DNA of 64,000 nucleotides from Guptibacillus hwajinpoensis (GCF_020171785.1 NZ_JAIVAE010000010.1:1-64000), one strand, 5' to 3'. Shown: positions 43,846 through 53,165, counted from the first letter of the stretch. Notes: a model not told the origin generated them from the sequence alone. Program-made: numbers and translations.

Positions 43846-44643
43846 TTAAGATACAAGAGCCTCAATTACTTCATCGTCTCGTTTATCAGAATAATTTTTT
43901 CCGACAACGATCGACTCTTTGTTCATTAACTCATTCAATTCACTAGCTTCTTCTTTTTCACCAGCTACGTATATTTTTTCCCACTGACGATTTTTCGCTT
44001 TTTTATCAAGTTTCGCTGCCATTGACTTATACCATCTTTCACGATTGGCTTTAATGCGATCTTCATAAAGCTCTCGCTGAGCGGTACTACCGTTTCCAGA
44101 AATATTCTCATTTCCAGTAGTTCCTTCGTAGATTTTCCAGTTGTCTTCATCAGGATCCCAAGCATACTCTTCACTTTTTGTTAGAAAACCAAGCTCTGTT
44201 TCAAGAATACGTACATAATCATGATGAACAAGAATGATCCCTGTGTTCGGATAGTCACTTTTCAACTTCTCTAGCGCTTCAAGTTGAGGTTCTTCTTCCC
44301 AATATAAATTTGTTTCAACTGGTACCTGGGTGCGCTCCACAAACCATATTTGGTCGTCTGACGAAGCAATAATAACAAGACCACGCTTTAAATCATTTTC
44401 GATGCGATTGAGCTCATCTTGAACTTTTTCTTTTACTTTTTCGTATTTTTCAAGCTCTTCTTTATTACCACTTTGGTTTAAATAATCTTCAAAGTTACGA
44501 AAGCCGTTTTTTAGCTGAATCTTCCATTCACCATTTTGTCGGTCGGCATCACGACGGTCCGTATTTAAATATAAGGTAAACACTTTATCAGGTTTTTGAA
44601 CATGAGCATGTTTTAACTGATCTAACTTCTCTTTTAATAACAT
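43846..44643 (-). CDS. VLRF1-type (aeRF1-like) release-factor-fold protein
   Basis: 265 residues from ATG 44643, after GAGGAGGAGAAAA. The sequence begins KPDKVFTLYLNTDRRDADRQNGEWKIQLKNGFRNFEDYLN, like bacterial proteins related to archaeal/eukaryotic peptide release factor 1 (VLRF1 family, with a predicted role on stalled ribosomes). Central helical segment 65-95, and a GNENISGNGSTAQRELYEDR loop near 180, where release-factor relatives carry their catalytic loop. No GGQ is seen. Function is family-based. Confidence 0.72.
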   Translation of the reverse strand: MLLKEKLDQLKHAHVQKPDKVFTLYLNTDRRDADRQNGEWKIQLKNGFRNFEDYLNQSGNKEELEKYEKVKEKVQDELNRIENDLKRGLVIIASSDDQIWFVERTQVPVETNLYWEEEPQLEALEKLKSDYPNTGIILVHHDYVRILETELGFLTKSEEYAWDPDEDNWKIYEGTTGNENISGNGSTAQRELYEDRIKANRERWYKSMAAKLDKKAKNRQWEKIYVAGEKEEASELNELMNKESIVVGKNYSDKRDDEVIEALVS

Positions 44644-44784
44644 TTTTCTCCTCCTCATGATTACTTTGTTATTAACTCCATTCCCTCCATTTTCCTATTC
44701 TTAAACGTAAAATCCAACAGCCCAATTGTGATGATAAATATAGTCAAGATTTAAAGTATGTGATAGAATAAAATCATTAAAACA

Positions 44785-44799
44785 TAATAATAATTCTAA
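44785..44799. promoter_or_regulatory. Candidate Per box upstream of zosA
   Basis: TAATAATAATTCTAA matches the Per box TTATAATNATTATAA at 12 of 14 specified positions. It lies just downstream of a TAGAAT-like -10 (44764-44769). zosA is a known PerR target in B. subtilis, which supports the reading. Confidence 0.6.
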
Positions 44800-44857
44800 T
44801 CTATTGAAATCCATTCTCAGTAACGAAATCAAATGACTTATTTGTCAGTACTTGATA

Positions 44858-44931
44858 TGCTGTGACCTCAAAAGTGGTCACAGCATTGCACGTTTATAAG
44901 GAGAATGATGATGACTATTATTCTCAATTAG
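44858..44931 (+). promoter_or_regulatory. zosA leader: hairpin and six-codon upstream ORF
   Basis: TGCTGTGACC (44858-44867) and GGTCACAGCA (44876-44885) form a perfect 10-bp hairpin without a T run. Then AAGGAG (44898-44903) is followed at seven bases by ATG 44911 and five more codons (ACT ATT ATT CTC AAT) and TAG (44929-44931). The stop lies 17 bases before the zosA start. The elements are plain in sequence; a regulatory role is inferred. Confidence 0.5.
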
Positions 44932-44948
44932 GAAAAGGAGGAATGATA

Positions 44949-46856
44949 ATGGAACAGATAAATCTACGGTCAGACACATACCCTTCTCACTCGTCATTCT
45001 GGTGGAATACGTTAAAAAAACATGGAGAACTAGGTGCTGCCCTGTTAAGTGGAATCATTATTGCATTTACATGGATCACAGAAGGTAGCTACTCTCCTAC
45101 GATTGAATCTGTTTTATATATTACCGCATTTATCATCGGTGGATTCGCAAAAGCGAAAGAGGGAATTGAAGACTCTTTTGCTGAAAAAGATGTAAATGTT
45201 GAGCTTCTTATGATTATTGCTGCCATTGGAGCAGGAAGTATTGGTTACTGGACAGAGGGCGCTATTCTAATTTTTATTTTCGCACTCAGTGGAGCTCTTG
45301 AAACTTACACTCTTAATAAAAGCGAAAGTGAACTTCAGTCTCTCATGGAAATACAACCAGAGACGGCAACGATTCTATCTAACGGAGAAGAACGCATTGT
45401 ACCCGCAGAATCTCTTTCAATAGGAAATCTCATTCTAGTCAAACCAGGAGAACGGGTGCCTGCTGATGGTGTGATCACAAAAGGTCAAACATCTCTTGAT
45501 CAGTCAGCCATTACTGGTGAATCCATTCCAGTTATTAAACGAATTGACGAAGAGGTATTTGCTGGAACGTTAAATATCTCTGGTCATTTAACGATAAAAA
45601 TGACCAAACGTAGTCAGGATACGGTGTTCCAAAAAATTATCGCACTTGTTCAGGAAGCACAAGATCAAAAAGCACCTTCCCAGCTTTTTATTGAAAAACT
45701 AGAAGGTTGGTACGTGAAAATCGTTTTAATTGTAGGCGCACTTCTCATGGTCCTTCCCCATTTTCTACTTGGCTGGACATGGGATGAAACGATCTATCGC
45801 GCAATGGTCTTTCTCGTTGTTGCCTCTCCTTGTGCACTAGTCGCATCGATTATGCCTGCCACGCTCTCCGCTATTTCTGCAGGCGCACGAAATGGTATTC
45901 TTTTTAAAGGCGGAGTGCATCTTGAACAGCTAGGTTCGATGAAGGCTGTTGCGCTTGATAAGACAGGAACGTTAACGGAAGGCTCTCCTGTTGTCACAGA
46001 TGTTTTCACTAGAAGTGATATAGATGAAAAGACGTTTATCAAAATCGTCGCTTCAATCGAGCGACAATCAACACATCCACTTGCTAAAGCGATTGTCGAT
46101 CATGCCGGAGAGGTCATCTTTCTAGAGCCAAATGATATGATGGATCATTCTGGATGGGGCGTGGAAGCCACAATTGAGGGAATTAGTTGGAAAGTCGGTA
46201 AATTAGCGTTCTTGTCTGAAGAGGATGGATTCAATTTATTTGAAGAAAACTATCGTCAACTGCAATCAAGTGGAAAAACAATCGTACTTGCTGCAGATAA
46301 CCAGGGCATAGCTGGAATGATTGCTTTAAAAGACAAAGTTCGTAGTGAATCAGCGAATATGGTGAAGGAACTGAAAAAGCGTGGAATTGAACCGGTGATG
46401 TTAACTGGTGACAGCGAGCAAACGGCAAAAGCCATTGCTGAAGAAATCGGGATCGATACGTATTACGCCAATTGTCTTCCAGAAGACAAAGTAAATCGAA
46501 TGAAAGAATTAAAAGAAAAATACCATACGGTTGGAATGATTGGGGACGGCATTAACGATGCACCTGCTCTTGCCGCATCTGATGTAGGAATTGCAATGGG
46601 TCAGGGTACTGATGTCGCTCTTGAAACCGCAGATGTTGTTCTTATGAAGAACGATCTCGGAAAACTGACACGAGCCGTAAAGCTCTCAAACCGATTAAAC
46701 AAAATCGTAAAACAAAACGTGATATTCTCTATTTCCGTTATTCTTATTTTAATTGCATCTAACTTCTTTCAATTCCTAACCCTCCCTTTAGGAGTACTCG
46801 GCCATGAAGGTAGTACAATACTCGTCATATTAAATGGACTGAGGTTATTAAAATAA
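44949..46856 (+). CDS. zosA: Zinc transporting P-type ATPase ZosA
   Basis: 635 residues from ATG 44949, after AAAGGAGGAATGATA; an upstream ATG at 44862 would read through the leader hairpin. P1B-type ATPase: TGES (actuator, 189-192), SPC metal motif in VVASPCALVAS (293-295), phosphorylation DKTGTLT (Asp337), HP in STHPLAKA and GDGINDAPALAASD. There is no N-terminal Cys-x2-Cys metal domain. ZosA of B. subtilis imports zinc during peroxide stress and has about the same length. The upstream Per box agrees with PerR control. Confidence 0.92.
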   Translation: MEQINLRSDTYPSHSSFWWNTLKKHGELGAALLSGIIIAFTWITEGSYSPTIESVLYITAFIIGGFAKAKEGIEDSFAEKDVNVELLMIIAAIGAGSIGYWTEGAILIFIFALSGALETYTLNKSESELQSLMEIQPETATILSNGEERIVPAESLSIGNLILVKPGERVPADGVITKGQTSLDQSAITGESIPVIKRIDEEVFAGTLNISGHLTIKMTKRSQDTVFQKIIALVQEAQDQKAPSQLFIEKLEGWYVKIVLIVGALLMVLPHFLLGWTWDETIYRAMVFLVVASPCALVASIMPATLSAISAGARNGILFKGGVHLEQLGSMKAVALDKTGTLTEGSPVVTDVFTRSDIDEKTFIKIVASIERQSTHPLAKAIVDHAGEVIFLEPNDMMDHSGWGVEATIEGISWKVGKLAFLSEEDGFNLFEENYRQLQSSGKTIVLAADNQGIAGMIALKDKVRSESANMVKELKKRGIEPVMLTGDSEQTAKAIAEEIGIDTYYANCLPEDKVNRMKELKEKYHTVGMIGDGINDAPALAASDVGIAMGQGTDVALETADVVLMKNDLGKLTRAVKLSNRLNKIVKQNVIFSISVILILIASNFFQFLTLPLGVLGHEGSTILVILNGLRLLK

Positions 46857-46894
46857 AAAGCCTGATAGCGCCATGCGCGCTGTCAGGCTTTTTT
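46856..46894. terminator. Bidirectional terminator between zosA and yfkH
   Basis: AAAAAGCCTGATAGCGC / GCGCTGTCAGGCTTTTT hairpin. Confidence 0.92.
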
Positions 46895-47704
46895 TCTAAA
46901 ATAATTCGAAGTGGCATTCACTTCTCCACCAATAATAATAACAAGACCTGTCAGGTAAAACCAGAGCATTAGCGCGATTACGCCTCCAAGACTTCCGTAC
47001 GTTGCAGAATAGTTACTGAAGTTATTTATGTAATAAGAAAAAGCCAGAGAGACAAGCTGCCATAGCACTGAAGCAAAGATAGATCCTAACAGCACATCTT
47101 TATAATTCAATCGTTTATTCGGTGCATAGAAATAAATAAACATAAACACAACAATCATGATCGAAAGACTTAGAATCCACCGAATAATCCCAAACATAAA
47201 GCTTAATGACTCCGGCAAATCAAAAAATGTAACGAAAAATCTCCACAGAGTTTCACCAAAAACAGGTAATACCAATGCAACAACAATAACAAAAATCATT
47301 GCTAATGATAAAAGAACAGACAAACCTCGCGCAAGTAGAAAATGCCGACTTTCTTGAACGTTATATGCACGGTTAAGTGATTTAATAATGGCATTAATTG
47401 CATTGGAAGCAGACCATATTGTCGCGATCACCCCGAAGGATAAAAGCCCTTTCCGAGCTCCATCTTCGAGAATAATGTTCTCTTGTATCGTGACAAATGA
47501 CTCAGATGGTGCATATTGAGCGATTAAATCAAGAATTTGATCCTGTGAGAAATCAAAATGAGTCAGGAGGGTAATTGCAAATATAAGAAAAGGAAACAGC
47601 GATAACAAGAAATAATAAGCAAGTTGCGCTGACAAATCAGTCACCTGATGTTCTTTTATTCTTGAAAAAAGCTGTTTTGTAAATTGTCCTAGCGATGCAT
47701 CCAC
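46883..47704 (-). CDS. yfkH: YihY/BrkB family inner membrane protein
   Basis: 273 residues, GTG start at 47704 after AGGAGGGTAAATA. Six membrane helices; the family start LSAQLAYYFLLSLFPFLIFAITLL, WSASNAINAIIKSLNRAYN and the ending LMLWFYLTGLVIIIGGEVNA are clear. Formerly called ribonuclease BN, but it is a membrane protein of unknown role. In B. subtilis yfkH lies close to yfkJ, as here. Confidence 0.92.
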   Translation of the reverse strand: MDASLGQFTKQLFSRIKEHQVTDLSAQLAYYFLLSLFPFLIFAITLLTHFDFSQDQILDLIAQYAPSESFVTIQENIILEDGARKGLLSFGVIATIWSASNAINAIIKSLNRAYNVQESRHFLLARGLSVLLSLAMIFVIVVALVLPVFGETLWRFFVTFFDLPESLSFMFGIIRWILSLSIMIVVFMFIYFYAPNKRLNYKDVLLGSIFASVLWQLVSLAFSYYINNFSNYSATYGSLGGVIALMLWFYLTGLVIIIGGEVNATSNYFRKKA

Positions 47705-47726
47705 TATTTACCCTCCTGGGACTCGA

Positions 47727-48128
47727 TTAGTGTGTCATTGGATCGCCGTTGTTACCAGTAAGCTCTTCACCGGCTTCAACGACTCTCGAGCCTATTTCTT
47801 TAAGATCATGCTGCGTTTCTTTCACAAGATTAAAGGCTTCAACTGAACTTTCTTTCAGTCCGTTAAACTTCTCTGATAAAGTTGAAATATCATCTTGTAC
47901 TTCCTTCATTAGCTCACTAGCATCATCCACCGTTTGCTTCCATTTATCCGTATAGTAAGAAGGATTATTCTTAACGTCACGCAAAATACTTCCTGCTTTT
48001 TTCGAACCATTCTGAATGGATTCTCTCGTCCCTCGATCTAGAAGTGAAATAAGGGCACCTGCCAGCCCACCAATAAGGACTGCCTTAAACAGTTTATTTT
48101 GACTACCGCCTGAATATGTTTGACTCAT
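47727..48128 (-). CDS. YtxH domain-containing protein
   Basis: 133 residues, ATG after GAGGAAATGAA. One N-terminal membrane segment rich in small residues (LFKAVLIGGLAGALISLLD) followed by an amphipathic helical region (40-120), the layout of YtxH-type general stress proteins. It ends 22 bases before yfkH and is probably cotranscribed with it. By position it may be the counterpart of yfkI. Confidence 0.8.
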   Translation of the reverse strand: MSQTYSGGSQNKLFKAVLIGGLAGALISLLDRGTRESIQNGSKKAGSILRDVKNNPSYYTDKWKQTVDDASELMKEVQDDISTLSEKFNGLKESSVEAFNLVKETQHDLKEIGSRVVEAGEELTGNNGDPMTH

Positions 48129-48197
48129 TTCATTTCCTCCTCATTAGATTAAGATGACATTTATTTCCCTTAATCGTTCATAATGAAACCATTGCAG

Positions 48198-49058
48198 TCA
48201 AAACGTATACTTTTGCAGTATGCGATCCACTGCACTTCCATAGCTTTCCCCAAATAAGATCAGATGAACAAGTAAATAATATAATTGATAAATGGGAAGA
48301 CGATCGGTAAATTCTTTCTCTAGCGGAAAATCAGCTTGATATTGATCGTAAAATGCTTTCGAATACCCACCAAATAAATATGTAAAAGCAATATCGATCT
48401 CGCGGTCTCCATAATAAACAGCAGGATCGATTAAATAAGGTCCTTCATCCGTCATGAGCCAATTTCCTCCCCAAAGATCACCATGTAAGAGCGAAAAACC
48501 GGGTTGATGCCCAATAATTGCATCCAGACGTTGACGGAGTTTTGACAAACGTTGATCACGTTCCTTAGTAAGCTTTCCTATCTTACGAGCGAGGTTCTGC
48601 ATTCTCCCTAGTCGTTGATCCCTAAAAAAGGTGACCCAATCAGTGGATGGTTCATTTAGTTGATCTAATTCACCAATAAAATTGGCTTGATGTAAACCAG
48701 CAAAATTCTCTTTCTTCTGATGTAAGGATGCAACTAGACTTCCAAGTGCTCGGTCCCCTTCCTTGCTCGATGGCACAGATCGAATCCATTCCATAAGAAA
48801 AACACTCTCACGATTACCTTGAGATAGAATTAAAAGAGGTTCAGGTACCGAGACCCCATGTCGTCCTAACAGCTCAAGACCATTTTTTTCAGCGTGAAAA
48901 AAACCTTCTGGTACTGATGAATTACTTTTCGCAAAGTACTCCCTATCCTTTGTTCGAACATAGTAAGCGTCATTTATTGACCCACCTGACACACCTTCTA
49001 CTACCTCAACGGAAGTCAAGTCACCGCTTTTTTTAATCGCTTCTTCGATTTGTTTCAT
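48198..49058 (-). CDS. Fructosamine/ketosamine kinase family protein
   Basis: 286 residues. Protein-kinase-like fold that phosphorylates ketosamines on glycated amines, allowing deglycation. GGSINDAYYVRTKDREYFAKSN at the N-terminus, LLHGDLWGGNWLMTDEGPYLIDPAVYYGDREIDIAF (about 190-225) with catalytic HGDLWGGN and DPA are diagnostic. Its start overlaps the phosphatase stop by four bases (ATGA), so the two are coupled; phosphatase plus kinase could act in one repair route. Confidence 0.93.
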   Translation of the reverse strand: MKQIEEAIKKSGDLTSVEVVEGVSGGSINDAYYVRTKDREYFAKSNSSVPEGFFHAEKNGLELLGRHGVSVPEPLLILSQGNRESVFLMEWIRSVPSSKEGDRALGSLVASLHQKKENFAGLHQANFIGELDQLNEPSTDWVTFFRDQRLGRMQNLARKIGKLTKERDQRLSKLRQRLDAIIGHQPGFSLLHGDLWGGNWLMTDEGPYLIDPAVYYGDREIDIAFTYLFGGYSKAFYDQYQADFPLEKEFTDRLPIYQLYYLLVHLILFGESYGSAVDRILQKYTF

Positions 49059-49528
49059 ATACCTTCTTCTTTTCTGATATGTTCCAACAATTTCTCACAC
49101 CCAGCATCTACCATTTCATACACTTCTTTAAAATTCCCTTCAAAATAAGGATCAGGTACATCTTCTATTTCACTTCCACTCACATAATCCATTAACCTTG
49201 AAATAGAGGTTGTTGGATTAATCCCTGCCATTTCATGAAGTTCTCCGAGATTTCCTGCATCCATTGCGACAACGTATTGAAAGTGAAGCAGATCAGCTTC
49301 CTTCACTTGTCTCGCTTTTATCCCATCTGTTGAGATGTTTTGTTTTAAGAGTATGTCGGCTGTCCCTTCATGTGGGGGTTCGCCTATGTGCCAATCGCCA
49401 GTTCCAGCTGAGTCGATTTCAATTTGATTAGCTAATCCAGCTTTCTCTACTTTAGACCGGAGAACAGCTTCTGCCATTGGAGAACGACAGATGTTCCCAA
49501 GACATACGAATAGAACTCGGATCATCAT
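49055..49528 (-). CDS. yfkJ: Low-molecular-weight protein-tyrosine phosphatase
   Basis: 157 residues. The P-loop VCLGNICRSPMAEAV (Cys9/10, Arg16) and the general acid Asp in DVPDPYFEGN (about 121) are intact. Corresponds to B. subtilis YfkJ, near yfkH. It overlaps the YjbQ gene upstream by one base (TAATG) and the kinase downstream by four, forming a three-gene coupled unit. Confidence 0.94.
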   Translation of the reverse strand: MMIRVLFVCLGNICRSPMAEAVLRSKVEKAGLANQIEIDSAGTGDWHIGEPPHEGTADILLKQNISTDGIKARQVKEADLLHFQYVVAMDAGNLGELHEMAGINPTTSISRLMDYVSGSEIEDVPDPYFEGNFKEVYEMVDAGCEKLLEHIRKEEGI

Positions 49529-49929
49529 TATCCCTCCATAACTTTAATGTAAACAGTACGGTTCCGTGGACCATCAAATTCACAGAAATAAACTCCCTGC
49601 CACGTGCCGAGAATCAATTTCCCTTCTTCAATGATGATCATTTGCGAAGCCCCAACTGTACTCGTTTTTAGATGCGAAGCAGAATTCCCTTCAGCGTGTC
49701 GATACTTAGGGTGCTCCCAAGGATAAACTTCATTCAACCTCATTAGCATATCGTGCTTCACATCAGGATCCGCATTTTCATTGATCGTAACTCCCGCTGT
49801 TGTATGCGCAGAATAAACCATTACCATTCCCTGTTTGATATTTGCATCGTGAACTGCGCTCCTCACGTCACTTGTAATATCAATCATTTCATCTCGTTTA
49901 CTTGTTTTCACAGAAATTCTTTTAAGCAT
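49528..49929 (-). CDS. YjbQ family protein (UPF0047)
   Basis: 133 residues. Small beta-barrel family with the conserved [25 protein letters not shown] (about 38-62), [15 protein letters not shown] type stretch ([16 protein letters not shown]) and [24 protein letters not shown]. Weak thiamine-phosphate synthase activity has been described for family members; the physiological role is uncertain. First gene of the coupled unit with yfkJ and the kinase. Confidence 0.93.
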   Translation of the reverse strand: MLKRISVKTSKRDEMIDITSDVRSAVHDANIKQGMVMVYSAHTTAGVTINENADPDVKHDMLMRLNEVYPWEHPKYRHAEGNSASHLKTSTVGASQMIIIEEGKLILGTWQGVYFCEFDGPRNRTVYIKVMEG

Positions 49930-50039
49930 ACGATCCCTCCTCCGATTACTGTATTACTTCTACCCTTGTTACTGTGATTTCATTCTAATTTCAGTATGAA
50001 TAACCACGTGGAACATCGATTACTAATAAGAGTCTCGTT

Positions 50040-51254
50040 TTAATAGTCATCACGCTCGTAAAGATAAAGGTATGGAATGTCGAGAAACAAGTAGTAAGAC
50101 TCGTTTATAGGATAAGAATAGGTACGAATCAGTTCATTTGTTTCGATATCACTATAAAGATCGGAAAGGATCCCTACCTGATCATGTTTCATCCTGACAA
50201 TGTTCTCTAGGAAATAAGGACGCCAACTCCAGTTATCACCTTCATATTCAGGTTGAAATTCCCAATTTCCATCACCATTACGATAATAGTTAGCTGAAAC
50301 TTGATGACCGTCTTCATCGCAAATATATCCTCTAAAACACGCATTTCCAAGCGAATGAGCCGCTTCAGACACAATCGTATTCCAATCATGTTGTTTATTT
50401 CGCTTCAACTGCTGCTGCAAATGACGGTTAAAATTTTGGGAAAGCTCGTAAAGTGAAAGAAGACGCTTTCTCTCATGTGTAATAAAATGTTGAAATTCTT
50501 TTGTTAGGAGTGCTCTGTACTTGTTCACATCATGAAATTCTGCCTCAGGCTTGCCAAAATAATGACCTTGATAATACCTTCCACCATTCTCCCACGCATA
50601 CTTTAATTGGCCAATCGCTTCAATCCCTTCAAACAATAGGGTTGCGCCGATTTTTCTTCCTAACATAGACAATGCATAGAGCACTTCTCGATACTCTGGA
50701 GGCATTCCTTTGTCTTTTAAGTTTAATAATCCTACTTTAATGATGTTTGGATTAAGTATAGCGATTTTCTCAATATTACTCATTGTGTTTCCGGCATGAC
50801 TTATCGCAACTTGTACCCCAAGACTTTTATAGTAAGTAAGAATGTGTTGCAGTTTCTGAAGGCTTTCATCAGCCATATCGTAATCAGACACTTCAATCAC
50901 AATTTGTTCATAAGCAATGCCTTTATTAAAGTATTCTTCAAGAGAATGTGTTAGCGTTTCACCATGGTCAAATAGTAAATGTCTTGCACTAGCATTAAAA
51001 AACACGCTCTGACTCGTACCACGCTCTAAAAATAGATCAATGGCACAATCACGAATGTGCGTATCAATTTCCAATATGTACTCTTCAGGAATCGATTGAT
51101 CCTGAAAGAAAAAGCCGAGACTTTTCATTCCTTCTTCTGTGTTAATTCTTCCAAGAACTTCATATCCAATAATTTGCTGCTTATCAGCACTAACAATCGG
51201 CTGGAAGTACGGGAAGATCTCTTCTTTTTTTCCCATAACATCAAGTGCATCCAT
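50040..51254 (-). CDS. ykuI: YkuI-type degenerate EAL domain protein
   Basis: 404 residues from ATG 51254, eight bases after GGGAGG. EAL domain at about 10-245 and a C-terminal PAS/cache-like domain (285-400) ending WSWRPYFLENIVRMKHDQVGILSDLYSDIETNELIRTYSYPI, as in B. subtilis YkuI, which binds c-di-GMP but is not clearly active. The signature reads EVL instead of EAL, and the region that is normally DDFGTG is SHAGNT, so metal ligands are missing. A c-di-GMP-binding or non-binding effector is more likely than a phosphodiesterase. Confidence 0.9.
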   Translation of the reverse strand: MDALDVMGKKEEIFPYFQPIVSADKQQIIGYEVLGRINTEEGMKSLGFFFQDQSIPEEYILEIDTHIRDCAIDLFLERGTSQSVFFNASARHLLFDHGETLTHSLEEYFNKGIAYEQIVIEVSDYDMADESLQKLQHILTYYKSLGVQVAISHAGNTMSNIEKIAILNPNIIKVGLLNLKDKGMPPEYREVLYALSMLGRKIGATLLFEGIEAIGQLKYAWENGGRYYQGHYFGKPEAEFHDVNKYRALLTKEFQHFITHERKRLLSLYELSQNFNRHLQQQLKRNKQHDWNTIVSEAAHSLGNACFRGYICDEDGHQVSANYYRNGDGNWEFQPEYEGDNWSWRPYFLENIVRMKHDQVGILSDLYSDIETNELIRTYSYPINESYYLFLDIPYLYLYERDDY

Positions 51255-51493
51255 AACAAGGTCCTCCCATTCGATCACATTAAATACTCTTATTATACCA
51301 TGTATACCAAACTACCTTTCTTCTCGAAAGATGTTTTTCTAATATTTCAAAAAATATACTCCGAAACTTTTACTCAAAGGTGTTAGATGGGTTTTTATTG
51401 GATTTTTTACGATAGCGTTTTATACTAGAAGTACCATTCAATTGTAAAAGGTGATGATCAAATGAGAACCTCGACGTCATGGAGTTGTTTATC

Positions 51494-52300
51494 ATGAAAG
51501 TAAACAAAGAACAATTTAAGCGTATGAAAAGAAATGAATTTGTCAGAACGGCAATCGAGTATGTTGATACAGGTGTAGTCATTACTGATCCCGAACTTCC
51601 GGACAACCCGATCGTGTATGCGAATGAAGGATTTGAGAAGCTAACCGGATATACTTCAGAAGAAATCCTTGGCTCTAATTGCCGATTTTTGCAAGGAGAA
51701 GACACGGATTCAGGAACAATCGCTGAATTAAGAGATGCGATTAATAAAGAAAAAAAAGTTAGAATCGAAATTAAAAACTATAGAAAAAACGGGCAATATT
51801 TTTGGAATGAACTGCAAATTTATCCCGTTCACATTGAAAGTGAAAATCAAACATACTTTGTCGGTGTTCAACAAGATATTACAAAGAGAAAAGAAGCGGA
51901 AGAACGTTCTGAGCACTACCTCGATGAGGTCAAACGCTTATCCACGCCCATTGTACCAATTGACCGGAATGTATCCATCGTACCGCTCGTTGGAAAAATC
52001 GATGAAGAACGAATTGAGCTTCTCTTACATCACGTAAGTTCTCATATCCAAAAAAGCGGAGATGAGTTTCTAATACTGGACCTGTCTGGAGTCAGTCATT
52101 TCACTTCTGAACTTCACAAAGGTGTTTATCAACTTCATCAACTAATTAAATTAATGGGGGCTGAATTAAGAATAACAGGAATTCGTCCTGATTTTGTTTT
52201 AGAAGGGATTCAGGCGGATTTCTCTTTATCATCTGTGAAAAGTTTCCCATCTGTTAAACATGCCTTAAAAAACATAGATGATTCAAGTTCGATCAACTGA
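51494..52300 (+). CDS. ytvA: Blue-light photoreceptor, LOV-STAS protein (YtvA type)
   Basis: 268 residues from ATG 51494, nine bases after GGAG. LOV domain at about 15-120 with the flavin-adduct Cys63 in GSNCRFLQGED and the flavin-pocket motif NYRKNGQYFWNELQIYPV; linker helix 125-145; STAS domain about 150-262 (ISTPIVPIDRNV-type start, FLILDLSGVSHF). YtvA of B. subtilis is a stressosome component turning on SigB in blue light. All LOV residues are intact. Confidence 0.95.
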   Translation: MKVNKEQFKRMKRNEFVRTAIEYVDTGVVITDPELPDNPIVYANEGFEKLTGYTSEEILGSNCRFLQGEDTDSGTIAELRDAINKEKKVRIEIKNYRKNGQYFWNELQIYPVHIESENQTYFVGVQQDITKRKEAEERSEHYLDEVKRLSTPIVPIDRNVSIVPLVGKIDEERIELLLHHVSSHIQKSGDEFLILDLSGVSHFTSELHKGVYQLHQLIKLMGAELRITGIRPDFVLEGIQADFSLSSVKSFPSVKHALKNIDDSSSIN

Positions 52301-52314
52301 GTATGTCTATGATT

Positions 52315-52348
52315 AATAAGCTTTCGATACTAGTCTCGAAAGCTTATT
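52315..52348 (+). terminator. Terminator of the LOV-STAS gene
   Basis: AATAAGCTTTCGA / TCGAAAGCTTATT hairpin followed by TCATTTT. Confidence 0.82.
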
Positions 52349-52400
52349 TCATTTTGTATCCCAACTCTATATGTCCCTTATTAAAATAGAGGTGTTGTCA

Positions 52401-53165
52401 GTGGAGAGATATTTTTCATGGTTTACCGAGAGTTCATTTACCCTATTTTCATTTCCACATCTCTTGACACTCTTCCTAGTAGGAAGTTGTATAGTTGGAA
52501 TGTTTCTTTTTCGAAAAACGTTAAGAAACAAACTTCCCAACCTCGTTATTCGACTAATGATTGCTTTTCTCTTACTCCTATCAGAGATAAGTTTTCATGC
52601 CTGGTTCGCCTACTATAATGAGTGGAGCATCACAACGACTTTGCCACTACAGCTTAGTAGCATATCCCTATTTCTAGCGATCGCACTCGTTTTAACAAAG
52701 AATAAAACGCTATTTCCGATCACTTATTTTGCTGGTTCCGCTAGTGCCCTGCTTGCTATGATCACTCCGGACCTCGGGCCGTATGCTTTCCCCCATTTTC
52801 GTTTTTTTCACTTCTTTATTGCTCATGGGGGAATACTTCTTACCACCTGGTTTATGATTATCGTTGAAAAAGCTTTTCCCTCATATCGCTCCTTATGGAT
52901 GTCGTTTGCGGGATTAAACATTTACGTTCTTTTGCTGTTCCCACTTAATCTAACACTGGGCTCAAACTATATGTTTTTAATGAAAGAACCCGAAAGTCTA
53001 ACGCTCATCTCATATCTTGGTCCCTGGCCATTCTACTTACTTTCACTTGAAGTAATCACAATCGTTGTATTTCACCTCCTATACTTCCCATTCTCTTTTC
53101 TACTTCGGCGTTTTCTCCATTCCTCTCCGTTTAATAACAGAGAAATTAGGAAAAGAACGTTATAA
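52401..53165 (+). CDS. TIGR02206/YwaF-type integral membrane protein
   Basis: 254 residues from GTG 52401, after GAGGTGTTGTCA. Six to seven membrane helices, with LPLQLSSISLFLAIALVLTKNK (about 75-96), DLGPYAFPHFRFFHFFIAHGGIL (about 120-142) and LNLTLGSNYMFLMKEPESLTLISYLGPWPFYLL near the end, all typical of this family. Function unknown. It is followed after 25 bases by acylphosphatase. Confidence 0.85.
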   Translation: MERYFSWFTESSFTLFSFPHLLTLFLVGSCIVGMFLFRKTLRNKLPNLVIRLMIAFLLLLSEISFHAWFAYYNEWSITTTLPLQLSSISLFLAIALVLTKNKTLFPITYFAGSASALLAMITPDLGPYAFPHFRFFHFFIAHGGILLTTWFMIIVEKAFPSYRSLWMSFAGLNIYVLLLFPLNLTLGSNYMFLMKEPESLTLISYLGPWPFYLLSLEVITIVVFHLLYFPFSFLLRRFLHSSPFNNREIRKRTL

